NCBI GenBank assembly: GCA_008107755.1
Contig: VIRH01000106.1
Location: forward strand, 1-64,000
Direction of reading: 5' to 3'
Origin: Rhodobacterales bacterium
GTDB lineage: Bacteria; Pseudomonadota; Alphaproteobacteria; Rhizobiales; Stappiaceae
DNA: 64,000 nt
A program made the translations under genes and the position numbers. The notes beneath the pieces are model-generated. The model was not told where the DNA came from. It made no database searches and saw nothing but the letters and a program-made list of their open reading frames with translations. Positions 8,243 through 17,226 of this stretch are shown here, in pieces; the first letter of the stretch is position 1; each line of letters opens with the position of its first letter.

Positions 8243-8971
8243 AATTTCCAGTTGAGGCCGGCTCTGACGACGGTGAAATTGTTGTCGCTGTAATAGTCTT
8301 TGTCGCTTTTGCTCTTCATGGTTTGCAGTCCGATATAGAGCGCGTCGATCTGCGCAGTCAGATGCTCGGAAAAGGCCTTTTCAATGCCGGCACCGGCTGC
8401 GACGCCGAAAACGTTCTTGTAAAGGTCCGTGCCAGTCGTGCCGCCTTCGTGAGTGTCACGGCTCGTGACGCCTGCATAGGCAAGGCCGGCGGTAATAAAC
8501 GGCAGATAGCTCTTGTAGGCAAAGCCCGCGCGCCCGCGTACTGTCGCATACCACTCGACCGAATTGTAGAAACGTGCCTGTTCTTCGCAAATCCAGGTGT
8601 TGTTTGCCATAGGGTGGGAAGGAACCGTCGATCCCCGAGGCCTGAAGGTCCGCCTCGATGGCCAGAACCACATCGGTCAGTTGCAGGTTGTAGCCGACCG
8701 TCGCACCGCCGGTTACTCCATCCAGGTATCCTTCCTTGGTCTGATCTTCCCATTGTCCCTGAACGAACTGACCCCAGCCATAGCCGACGTTCGCACCGAC
8801 GTAGACGCCGCTCCAGTCAGAGACTGTTTCGTCGGCCAGGACCGTGCACGGGGAAAGCAGCAGAGCAAGGAGCGCGGCCGCAAGCGCGATACGGTTCTCG
8901 GTCCTTGAATGTGATCCTGAATGGTCAGACGGAAAGCGGATACCCGCGACGTAGTTCGATGTGGGCCGCAA
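8239..8971 (-). pseudogene. Outer-membrane beta-barrel (Omp25/31-like) gene, frameshifted
   Basis: Two overlapping minus-strand frames together make one porin-like protein. The first part carries a signal peptide (ALAAALLALLLSPCTVLADE) and WSGVYVGANVGYGWG, ending near ADLQASGIDGSFP. The second part continues with VEWYATVRGRAGFAYKSYLPFITAGLAYAG and ends in VVRAGLNWKF, the usual C-terminal beta-strand with a terminal Phe. The frames differ by one base, and the break lies at about 8608-8624. The family is the small 8-stranded opacity/Omp25 type. The TAG stop is formed by the CTAG at the end of the adjacent inverted-repeat element. A sequencing error is possible, but the decayed surroundings favour a real pseudogene. 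Confidence 0.75.
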
Positions 8972-9252
8972 ACTCGGCAGACTACCAAGTATTCTGCAGA
9001 TTCCCGCAATGATTGAAACCGGAACCTATCTCAACAACTAGTTAAAAATACCAGGTTCGTCGTGTGAGCAACAGAGTTTTGAACCAGCGTGCACGTCTAC
9101 CGTTCTTCAAGCTTGCTGGTGGGCGAGGTAGTCTCTCGCAGCATGCAATACGGCCGATCCAGCCGGCGAATGCGGATGGAGACTGTCGTTCATGGAGGCC
9201 TGTATCCTGCGGCAGATCTGGCTTCGAAGGGCGCGACTTCGGGGTTCGGCCG
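8972..9252. other. Non-coding stretch in the decayed patch
   Basis: No gene is supported. Short open frames exist on both strands but have low-complexity translations. It links the porin pseudogene with the ATPase remnant. Confidence 0.35.
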
Positions 9253-9366
9253 ACAGACAGGACCGTCCTGTTTCCCCCATCCAACCTTGAGAGCAATTTG
9301 CCTTCCCCTAAGAAATTGCATCTGAATGTCTTCGACACGGACGGCAATCGTGCGGATCGGGATTGA
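9253..9366 (+). pseudogene. Remnant of the 3' end of a UgpC-type ATPase gene
   Basis: The translation DRTVLFPPSNLESNLPSPKK followed by LHLNVFDTDGNRADRD aligns with the last residues of the intact ATPase at 6545-7612 (DRAVLSPPPSLQVNFPEEHL, then HVFDEDGNRAD). The DNA is also similar, roughly two thirds identical by eye, up to the stop. Nothing upstream of about 9250 in any frame resembles the rest of the ATPase. It is a degraded end of a second transporter ATPase gene, or the trace of an old duplication. Confidence 0.7.
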
Positions 9367-9508
9367 CCAGTCCGGAGCAAGAGCGGGCGTACCGTTTGCT
9401 GAAAATCCGCATTGCACTCCATCGGTGCCGGCACTAGCTTGAGCTATACAGGCATTCGCCTGGCGGCTTGCCACAGCCGCCCCTCCATCCCCTTTTGACG
9501 AGACGTTC

Positions 9509-10861
9509 ATGGCGCAGCTCCCCAATTCACTCGAAGCCCGCGACAAGGCCTTCCAGCTTCACTCCTATGCAGACGCACGCCGGCAGGAAGACGACGGCGC
9601 CCTCGTGATCGAGAAGGGGGAGGGCATTTACGTGGAGGACCTCTCGGGCAAGCGCTACATCGAGGGCATGGCCGGGCTCTGGAGCGTTGCCGTCGGCTTC
9701 GGCGAAAAGCGCCTTGTCGAGACGGCGGCACGGCAGATGGAAAAGCTGCCCTACTACCACACCTTCACATACAAGTCGCACGGCCCCTCCATCGAGCTGG
9801 CGGAAAAGCTGATCGGCATGGCGCCGGTGCCGATGTCGAAGGTCTATTTCACGAATTCGGGCTCCGAAGCCAACGACACCGCGATCAAGCTGATCTGGTA
9901 CCGCTCCAATGCGCTCGGGCAGCCGGAACGCAAGAAGATCATTTCCCGGGTGAAGGGCTATCACGGCGTCACGATCGCCTCGGCCAGCCTGACGGGCCTG
10001 CCGAACAACCACCGTTCCTTCGATCTGCCGATCCCTCAGGTTCTTCACACCACCAGCCCGCACTACCGGACGTCGAAGAAGGATGGCGAGAGCGAGGCGG
10101 ACTTCGCCAGGCGCTGCGCGCAGGACCTTGAAGACATGATCCTGGCCGAAGGGCCGGAGACCATCGCGGCCTTCTTCGCCGAGCCGGTCATGGGCGCTGG
10201 CGGCGTCATCGTGCCGCCGGATGGGTACTGGGAAGCGGTGCAGCCGGTTCTGAAGAAATACGGGATTCTGTTCGTCGCCGACGAGGTCATCTGCGGTTTC
10301 GGCCGCACGGGCAACATGTTCGGCACCCAGACCTACAATCTGCAGCCGGACATCATGACCCTCTCGAAGGCCCTGTCATCTTCCTATCAGCCGATCTCCG
10401 CCCTTCTGATCAATGATACAGTCTATCAGCCGATTGCCGACGAGAGCCACAAGATCGGCGTCCTCGGTCATGGCTACACCGGCAGCGGTCACCCGGTTGC
10501 GGCCGCCGTTGCCCTTGAAAACCTCAAGATTATCGAGGAACGGGACCTGGTCGGCAACGTGCGACACGTCGCGCCCCTGTTTCAGAAGCGTCTGGCGGCA
10601 CTTGCCGAAAACCCGCTCGTCATAGAAACCCGCGGCATCGGGCTTATCGGCGCCGCCGAACTGTCTCACGAGGCGCTGGCCGAGACGCCGGGCGCCCTCG
10701 GTGGCAAGGCGAATGCGGCTTTCCTGGAAAATGGTCTGATCTCCCGCAACATGGGAGATGCCATGGCCTTCTGCCCGCCGCTGATCATCACCGAGGCGCA
10801 GGTCAATGACGTGTTCGACATTGCCGAAAAAAGCCTGAAGGCCGTCGCGGACAGCCTATGA
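9509..10861 (+). CDS. Class III aminotransferase (omega-transaminase family)
   Basis: This is a PLP-dependent aminotransferase of 450 aa that would move an amino group from an amine or omega-amino acid to a keto acid such as pyruvate. It shows GSEA at 118-121, Asp258 in FVADEVICGFGRTG and the PLP lysine 287 in TLSKALSSSYQPISA. The family includes beta-alanine, putrescine and taurine:pyruvate transaminases; the sequence does not decide the amine. Its stop overlaps the anmK start (ATGA), so the two are translationally coupled. It lies just after the ATPase remnant, which hints that it once sat behind a transporter operon. Confidence 0.88.
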   Translation: MAQLPNSLEARDKAFQLHSYADARRQEDDGALVIEKGEGIYVEDLSGKRYIEGMAGLWSVAVGFGEKRLVETAARQMEKLPYYHTFTYKSHGPSIELAEKLIGMAPVPMSKVYFTNSGSEANDTAIKLIWYRSNALGQPERKKIISRVKGYHGVTIASASLTGLPNNHRSFDLPIPQVLHTTSPHYRTSKKDGESEADFARRCAQDLEDMILAEGPETIAAFFAEPVMGAGGVIVPPDGYWEAVQPVLKKYGILFVADEVICGFGRTGNMFGTQTYNLQPDIMTLSKALSSSYQPISALLINDTVYQPIADESHKIGVLGHGYTGSGHPVAAAVALENLKIIEERDLVGNVRHVAPLFQKRLAALAENPLVIETRGIGLIGAAELSHEALAETPGALGGKANAAFLENGLISRNMGDAMAFCPPLIITEAQVNDVFDIAEKSLKAVADSL

Positions 10862-11943
10862 CCAACTGGACGATCCTCGGCACGATCAGCGGAACATCCG
10901 CGGACGGTATCGATCTGGCAGTGATCGATACCGACGGGCTGAAGGTGTCGCGCTTCGGGCCGGCGGAAACGTCCCCCTATCGTCCTGAAGTCCGCCACTT
11001 CGTGCTGGAGGCAGCGTCGAAAAAGGGCTCCGGCCGGGATACCTGGCCGGATCTCGCAAAATCGGTGACCGCGGATCACGCAGCGGCCATCCGCGCCTTC
11101 CTGAAAGAGCATGGTGAGACACCGGATGCTGTGGTCTTTCACGGCCAGACCGTCTGGCACGATCCCGCCGCAGGCGAGACCGTCCAGCTCGGCGATCCTC
11201 AGGCGCTTGCCGACTCTCTGCTGATACCGGTCATCGGCGAAGTGCGCCTTGCCGATATGGAAGCCGGAGGGCAGGGCGCACCGCTGGTGCCAGTCTATCA
11301 TCAGGCGCTCGCAAAGACGCTCGTCGGCCGTGACAGGGAGCCGCTGTGCTTTCTCAACATCGGCGGGGTCTCCAACCTGACCTACATCGACGGCGAGACA
11401 CTGCTCGCCTTTGACATCGGTCCCGGCAACGCCTTCCTGGATGACTGGGTGCGCCGCCACGGTGCCGGCGACTATGACGCCGGCGGCGCGATTTCGGCGA
11501 AGGGCACCGTGGACAGCGACCGCCTGAAGGCGGCACTGGCCCATCCCTTCCTGAAGGAGCCCGGTCCGAAATCGCTGGACCGCTACAGCTTCTCCGGCGA
11601 GTTTGTCGAAGGGCTGAATCTAGAGGATGGAGCCGCGACATTGCTGGCGTTCACGGTCGAAGCGATCGGGCTCGCCGAAAAACTTCTGCCGAAGGTCCCG
11701 GGCCTCTGGCTGGTCTGCGGCGGCGGGCGGCACAACCCCGTGCTGATGCGGTCGCTGAACGACAAACTTGCCGGTGAGGTCGTCTCCGCGGACGGCTACG
11801 ATATCGACGGAGATGCGCTTGAGGCACAGGCGATGGCGTTTTTGGGCGCACGGCTGAAAGCCGGATTGCCGACAACGTTTCCCGGAACGACAGGCGTGAA
11901 AGAGCCGGTCGTCGGCGGCAAGCTTTATATGCCGAAGGTCTGA
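10858..11943 (+). CDS. anmK: Anhydro-N-acetylmuramic acid kinase
   Basis: AnmK opens and phosphorylates 1,6-anhydro-N-acetylmuramic acid to MurNAc-6-phosphate in peptidoglycan recycling. The protein of 361 aa has the phosphate-binding loop GTSADGID at 12-19, FHGQTVWHDP, the motif LNIGGVSNLTY, FDIGPGNAFLDDW, and a GGGRHNP sequence near the C-terminus, all typical of the family. It overlaps the aminotransferase gene by 4 bp, which is an unusual partner. Length is normal. Confidence 0.93.
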   Translation: MTNWTILGTISGTSADGIDLAVIDTDGLKVSRFGPAETSPYRPEVRHFVLEAASKKGSGRDTWPDLAKSVTADHAAAIRAFLKEHGETPDAVVFHGQTVWHDPAAGETVQLGDPQALADSLLIPVIGEVRLADMEAGGQGAPLVPVYHQALAKTLVGRDREPLCFLNIGGVSNLTYIDGETLLAFDIGPGNAFLDDWVRRHGAGDYDAGGAISAKGTVDSDRLKAALAHPFLKEPGPKSLDRYSFSGEFVEGLNLEDGAATLLAFTVEAIGLAEKLLPKVPGLWLVCGGGRHNPVLMRSLNDKLAGEVVSADGYDIDGDALEAQAMAFLGARLKAGLPTTFPGTTGVKEPVVGGKLYMPKV

Positions 11944-11974
11944 AACCGGAAAATTCCAGACATATGGAGACCAC

Positions 11975-13336
11975 GTGAAACGGATTCTCGAACCCGCACG
12001 CGAAATCGATGTCATTCACGAGACCGACGTCCTTGTCGTCGGTTCGGGACCCGGAGGTCTGTCGGCGGCGCTGGGCGCCGCAAGGGTCGGTGTCGACGTG
12101 ACGCTCGTCGAACGCTTTGGCTGTCTCGGCGGAAACATTACCGCCGTCGGCGTCGAGGGCTTCGCCTGGTATCGGCACGAGAACACAATTGATACGGAAG
12201 GCGTCGGCCGCGAGTACGAGGATCGCGCCCGCGAGGCCGGCGCGGCGACGCCCGAGCCCCAGTCCGACAGCCACGCCATCGACGCGGAAGGCTTCAAGCT
12301 GGTTGCCGACACGATGGTCGAGGAAGCGGGCATCCGGCCGATGATGCACCGGGCCTTCGCCGCCCCCATCATGGAAGGCAACGAGATCCGCGGGATTATC
12401 GTGGAAAGCAAGGCGGGCCGCGAGGCGATCCTGGCAAAGCGCGTGATCGACGGTACGGGCGATGCGGATGTCGCCTACCGTGCGGGCGCGGCCACGAAGA
12501 AGACCCCGGTTGAGGAAATGCAGGCGGCCTCCGTCATGTTCTCCATGACTGGCGTCGACAAGAAAAAGTTCATGGAAGCGGTCACGGCGGATCCCCAGAC
12601 CTATAAGGACTGGGAAAGCGGCGAGTGGACGGTGGAGACCACAGGCAAGGAGGACAAGATGTTCTCTCCCTTCCTGAAGAAGCCGTTCAAGCAGGCGATG
12701 GAAGCCGGCATGATTCCGGCCGCGCTGCAGACGATTTCCGGAACCTGGGGGGCGGTCTATGACAGCGGGGACCTGACCTATCTGAACCTGGTCCATCTGC
12801 CCTTCTGCGACGGAACCGACCCGGATTCCATGACGAAGTTCGAGATCGAGGGCCGCCGTCAGGCCATGCTGGCCGTGGAGGCGTTGAAGCGGTTCCAGCC
12901 CGGCTGCGATACCGCCAAGCTCAGAAACTTCGGCATGACCATCGGCATCCGCGACACGCGCAAGATCCTGGCCGCCTATGACATGACGGGCGAGGACGTG
13001 CGCGGCGAAGGCCGCTTCGAGGACAGCGTCGGCATCTTCCCCGAGTTCATCGACGGCTACGGCATCCTGATCCTGCCGACGACGGGCCGCTACTTCCAGC
13101 TTCCCTATCGCACGATGGTTCCCAAGGGCGTGAAGAACCTTCTCGTGGCCGGCCGTGCGACCGGCGGCGACAAGGTCAGCCACGCCGCCACCCGCAACAT
13201 GATGTGCTGCACGGTGACAGGTCAGGGGGCGGGCGTCGCTGCCGCGCTGTCGGTCAAGCACGGGCTCGATCTCGAGGCGATGGACATTGCGCTGCTGCAG
13301 AAGGAACTGAAGCGCCAGGGCGTGCGCTTGCACTAG
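11975..13336 (+). CDS. FAD-dependent oxidoreductase (FAD_oxidored family)
   Basis: This flavoprotein of 453 aa has an N-terminal FAD-binding site GSGPGG at 23-28, followed by CLGGN, where the family has its conserved cysteine. A second FAD contact is AKRVIDGTGDADVAYRAG and a C-terminal one is LLVAGRATGGDKVSHAATRN. The start is a GTG at 11975, preceded by GGAGA. Members of this family oxidise diverse small substrates and the reaction here is unknown. It lies 31 bp after anmK on the same strand and probably belongs to the same transcript. Confidence 0.85.
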   Translation: MKRILEPAREIDVIHETDVLVVGSGPGGLSAALGAARVGVDVTLVERFGCLGGNITAVGVEGFAWYRHENTIDTEGVGREYEDRAREAGAATPEPQSDSHAIDAEGFKLVADTMVEEAGIRPMMHRAFAAPIMEGNEIRGIIVESKAGREAILAKRVIDGTGDADVAYRAGAATKKTPVEEMQAASVMFSMTGVDKKKFMEAVTADPQTYKDWESGEWTVETTGKEDKMFSPFLKKPFKQAMEAGMIPAALQTISGTWGAVYDSGDLTYLNLVHLPFCDGTDPDSMTKFEIEGRRQAMLAVEALKRFQPGCDTAKLRNFGMTIGIRDTRKILAAYDMTGEDVRGEGRFEDSVGIFPEFIDGYGILILPTTGRYFQLPYRTMVPKGVKNLLVAGRATGGDKVSHAATRNMMCCTVTGQGAGVAAALSVKHGLDLEAMDIALLQKELKRQGVRLH

Positions 13337-13501
13337 ATCCCGGACGAGGAGAAGCACGACTGTGGCTCGGCCAAGGCTCCACGTCTGCCCGGAGGCTTCA
13401 GGCTTCCGTGGTCGGAGGGGCATAGCTCATTGCCGTGCTGTTCCCTGTTCGCTCCTTGCAACTCCCTTGCCTAAACCACCGCCACCGGCTAACCAGATTT
13501 C

Positions 13502-14119
13502 ATGAACGGATCTGAAATCTACCAGCGGCTGATCGGGCTGATCGAGGAGCGGGTGCTCAAACCGGGTGACCGTCTGCGTGAAGCGGATCTGGCGGTGGAA
13601 TTCGGCGTCTCCCGCACGCCGATCCGCGAGGGGCTGAAACGGCTTGAAGCGCAGGGGCTGGCGATCCACGAGCCAAACCGCGGCATGGTCGTTCCGACGC
13701 TCGACCACGGGCAGATCAACGAAGTCTACTTCATGCGCGAAGTGCTGGAGGGGACGGCGGCGGCCCTTGCCGCCAAGCACGCCTCGAAGCCGGAAATCGA
13801 GATCCTGCAGGACCTTGTGAACGCCGACCGTCAGCGCATTGCCGACAAGGACAGTCTCGTCCGCTCAAACCGCGAGTTCCACCGGCGGCTGTGCCTTGCC
13901 TCCCACAACCGCTATCTGGTCGACCAGATCGACCATCTGCGACTGTCGCTGATCCTGATGGCGGGAACGACACTGGATACGCCGGAGCGGCGGGAGACGG
14001 CGGTGGAGGAACACGCGGCCATCGTCAATGCCATTGCGAAAGGCGACGGCGCGGCGGCCGAAGCGGCGGCCCGGCTTCATATTTCCCACGCTCACAAGAC
14101 GCGTCTGCAGCAGATATGA
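13502..14119 (+). CDS. GntR-family transcriptional regulator (FCD domain)
   Basis: This regulator of 205 aa has a winged helix-turn-helix (LREADLAVEFGVSRTPIREG) at about residues 27-46 and a helical FCD ligand-binding domain. The FCD metal site is partly visible in REFHRRLCLASHN and in EEHAAIVNAIAKGD. It follows the aminotransferase-anmK-oxidoreductase genes on the same strand after a 165-bp gap and is the likely regulator of that cluster. It is a different subtype from the regulator at 1493. Confidence 0.88.
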   Translation: MNGSEIYQRLIGLIEERVLKPGDRLREADLAVEFGVSRTPIREGLKRLEAQGLAIHEPNRGMVVPTLDHGQINEVYFMREVLEGTAAALAAKHASKPEIEILQDLVNADRQRIADKDSLVRSNREFHRRLCLASHNRYLVDQIDHLRLSLILMAGTTLDTPERRETAVEEHAAIVNAIAKGDGAAAEAAARLHISHAHKTRLQQI

Positions 14120-14358
14120 CCGTTGCCGGGTAGTCGGCTTTGGTGCCATGTCAAGTCATCGAATATGTTTCGTCAAGCTAACCGCAACCCTTCAGGCTTT
14201 GCATAATTGGTCCGAACATGGGTTCGATTGCCGACTTCACTGCCTCGGAGTATGTGATTTCGACCGACGCCTTAATGTCATCGCCGTCGCAGCTCTGGGT
14301 CAATTCATCGTTTCAAGCGCGTTGGCGTTCGGCGCCACGGATAACGAGATCCCGGCCC

Positions 14359-15753
14359 TCAACATTCCACGATGTTGACCGCCAGTCCCCCTTTCGAGGT
14401 TTCCTTGTATTGCTCCATCATGTCCATGCCGGTCTGGCGCATGGTCTCGATGCAGCCGTCCAGCGGCACGAAGTGGGAGCCGTCGCCCCGAAGGGCCAGC
14501 GAAGCGGCCGTGACGGCCTTGACCGCGCCGAGGGCGTTACGCTCGATACATGGCACCTGAACGAGGCCCGCGATCGGATCGCAGGTCATGCCGAGATGGT
14601 GCTCCAGAGCGATTTCCGCCGCGTTCTCGATCTGCTCGTTGGTGCCGCCAAGTGCCGCACAAAGTCCAGCTGCCGCCATGGCCGAAGCGGAACCGACTTC
14701 GCCCTGGCAGCCGACTTCAGCACCTGAAATCGAGGCGTTGGACTTGATGATCCCGCCAATAGCCGCCGCTGTCAGCAGAAAGGTGCGGATTCCGGCCTGA
14801 TCCGCGCCCGGGCAGTGGTCGAGATAATAGCGGGTGACGGCAGGAATGACCCCGGCCGCACCGTTGGTGGGCGCGGTGACCACACGTCCGCCGGCCGCGT
14901 TTTCCTCATTGACGGCCATCGCATAGACGCCCAGCCAGTCGACGACGGAATGCTCGAAAGGCGGATTGGTGCGGCCTTCACGGATGAGCTTTTGGTAGAT
15001 GTCCGCCGCCCGCCGCTTCACTTTCAGCCCGCCCGGCAGGATGCCCGACTGGCCGATGCCGCGGTTGATGCAACTGTCCATCGCCGACCATAGTTGGTCC
15101 AGCCCCTGCTCGACGTCCTCGGCTGGTTTGTCGGCGCATTCGTTCTGGAACTTCATCTCGGCAATGGAAAGCTCGGCTTCCCTGCCCATGGCCAGCATCT
15201 GCTTCGCACTGGCAAAGGGGAAGGGGACTTCCTGGCGCGCAAGTTCGTTGACGGGTTCGTTGGTGGTCTTGCGCAGTTCCGCCTCGCTGACGACGAAACC
15301 GCCGCCGACCGAATAATAGACGAAGCTGTCGATTGTCTTTCCGGAGCGGTCCAGAAGCTGAAACGTCATGCCGTTGGCATGGAGCGGCAGCGACGGGCCA
15401 TAGTCGAAGATGACGTCCTTTGCCGGATCGAAGTGCAAGTCGGGCATGCCCTCAATGATCAGACGCTGGTCCTGCTGGAGCTTTTCCAGCATGGGCTCGA
15501 CGTCGTCGGGATCGAGACTGTCCGGCCTTGCTCCCAGCAAGCCGAGGCAAACCGCCTTGTCCGTCGCATGGCCCTTGCCCGTGAAGGAGAGCGAGCCGTG
15601 AAGCGTCACCGTAATGCTTCTGGCGTCGGCCTCCGTACCCGACAAACCCTTGAGCCTCTCAAGGTATCGATGCACCGCAACCATCGGTCCGACGGTGTGT
15701 GAACTGGACGGCCCGATGCCGATCTTGAAGATATCGAAAACGCTGATGAACAT
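14359..15753 (-). CDS. sdaA: L-serine ammonia-lyase
   Basis: This [4Fe-4S] enzyme deaminates L-serine to pyruvate and ammonia. The 464-aa single-chain form has the beta domain first (SSSHTVGP at 16-23) and the alpha domain last. Cluster cysteines are visible in GCQGEVGSA and in [12 protein letters not shown] (Cys391 and Cys402). It stands alone on the minus strand, divergent from kynU. The C-terminus ends in Cys, as is usual for this family. Confidence 0.95.
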
Positions 15754-15983
15754 ACGATCCCGGTTGCTCGCTGGTTCAAGTCTTCAACGCATCCTAGCAG
15801 AGACCGTTCCGCAAATCGCCGATCAAGCGGGCGAGACTATGCTGTTTGCGACATGTTGAGAGCCAAAAATGGCTCTCTTACCGCCAAATGCGGAAACCCT
15901 GTTCCGGGCCGCAGTTGTCGGGGTTTCGGAGCTTTGCTATAGCGGTCGCCCTGTTTTCCGAACCTCGACCGCAAAGAACCGCA

Positions 15984-17204
15984 ATGAGCGCATCGCATTC
16001 CCTCGACCGTAACGATCTGCTGGCAGAAAAGCGCAGTGCCTTCGATATTCCGGAGGGCGTTATCTATCTGGACGGCAACTCTCTCGGCGTCCTGCCGGGT
16101 CATGTGCCGGCCCGACTGGCCGAAGTCGTTGCCGGGGAGTGGGGAACAAGTCTCATCAGGGCGTGGAACGATCACGGCTGGATAGACCTTCCGGGGCGGA
16201 CCGGCGACAGGATCGCCCGTCTGATCGGCGCGCCAAAGGGCTCGGTCGTTGCCTGCGACAGCACGAGCGTCAATGTCTTCAAGGTTCTCGCTGCCGCCTT
16301 GTCGCTGCGGCCGGACCGAAAGGTCATCCTGTCGGACACAGGCAATTTTCCGACCGATCTTTATGTTGCGTCCGGCTTGAAGACCCTTCTCGACAAGGGG
16401 CACGAACTGAAGGTCGTTGCTCCCGAAGAAGTTCATGACGCAATCGACGAAACGGTTGCCGTTCTCATGCTCACGCAGGTGGACTACCGCTCGGGCCGGC
16501 TCCACGATATGGCGGATCTGACCGCGGTGGCACACGGGGCAGGGGCGCTGACCGTCTGGGATCTCGCCCATTCCGCCGGCGCTCTCCCTGTCGATCTTGC
16601 TGGAGCGAAAGCGGATTTTGCGGTCGGATGCGGCTACAAATATCTGAACGGTGGGCCTGGCGCCCCGGCGTTTCTATACGTCGCGCCCCAGCATCAGGAG
16701 AGGGTCACGTCGCCGCTCACAGGCTGGATGGGACATGCGGCACCTTTCGCCTTCGATCTCGACTATCGGCCGGAAACCGGCATTGGCCGAATGACCGCCG
16801 GCACGCCTCCGGTCCTGTCGCTGTCCGGACTACACGCGGCTCTGGATGTCTTTGAAGACGTCGACATGGCGGATATCCGAACAAAGTCCATTTCTCTGAG
16901 CGAGTTCTTCATTGCCGAAGTCGAGGCCCGCTGTCCGCAGCTCGAGCTGGCAAGCCCGCGCGATCCGAACAGGCGCGGCAGCCAGGTGTCTTTCCGCTTC
17001 AAGGAAGGCTATTCGGTGATGCAGGCGCTGATTTCGCGAGGCGTGATCGGCGACTTCCGGGCCCCCGACATCATGCGCTTCGGGTTCACGCCGCTTTATC
17101 TGTCGCATCAGGACGTTGCCGATGCGGTCGCGATTCTGGCGGAGATCCTGGAGACGGAAAGCTGGAACCGGCCCGAATACCGCAAGCGGTCAAAGGTGAC
17201 CTGA
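15984..17204 (+). CDS. kynU: Kynureninase
   Basis: This is a PLP enzyme that cleaves kynurenine to anthranilate and alanine. The protein is 406 aa from the ATG at 15984; an upstream in-frame ATG at 15846 would add a non-conserved N-terminus. Seen are YLDGNSLG, the WNDHGWIDLP segment, DSTSVNVFK, WDLAHSAGALPVDL and the PLP lysine 219 in GCGYKYLNGGPG. No other tryptophan-degradation gene (kynA, kynB) lies in the window, so the gene is separated from the pathway. Confidence 0.93.
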   Translation: MSASHSLDRNDLLAEKRSAFDIPEGVIYLDGNSLGVLPGHVPARLAEVVAGEWGTSLIRAWNDHGWIDLPGRTGDRIARLIGAPKGSVVACDSTSVNVFKVLAAALSLRPDRKVILSDTGNFPTDLYVASGLKTLLDKGHELKVVAPEEVHDAIDETVAVLMLTQVDYRSGRLHDMADLTAVAHGAGALTVWDLAHSAGALPVDLAGAKADFAVGCGYKYLNGGPGAPAFLYVAPQHQERVTSPLTGWMGHAAPFAFDLDYRPETGIGRMTAGTPPVLSLSGLHAALDVFEDVDMADIRTKSISLSEFFIAEVEARCPQLELASPRDPNRRGSQVSFRFKEGYSVMQALISRGVIGDFRAPDIMRFGFTPLYLSHQDVADAVAILAEILETESWNRPEYRKRSKVT

Positions 17205-17226
17205 AGTTTCGCTCTGGCGGGGCAGG

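Noticed and set aside
11651..13423. A 590-codon minus-strand open frame
   Set aside because: It is antisense to anmK and the FAD oxidoreductase, His/Arg/Gly rich, and matches no family; it is a typical high-GC shadow frame.
14120..14358. A possible small gene after the second GntR regulator
   Set aside because: Short frames exist but have no ribosome site and no protein-like composition.
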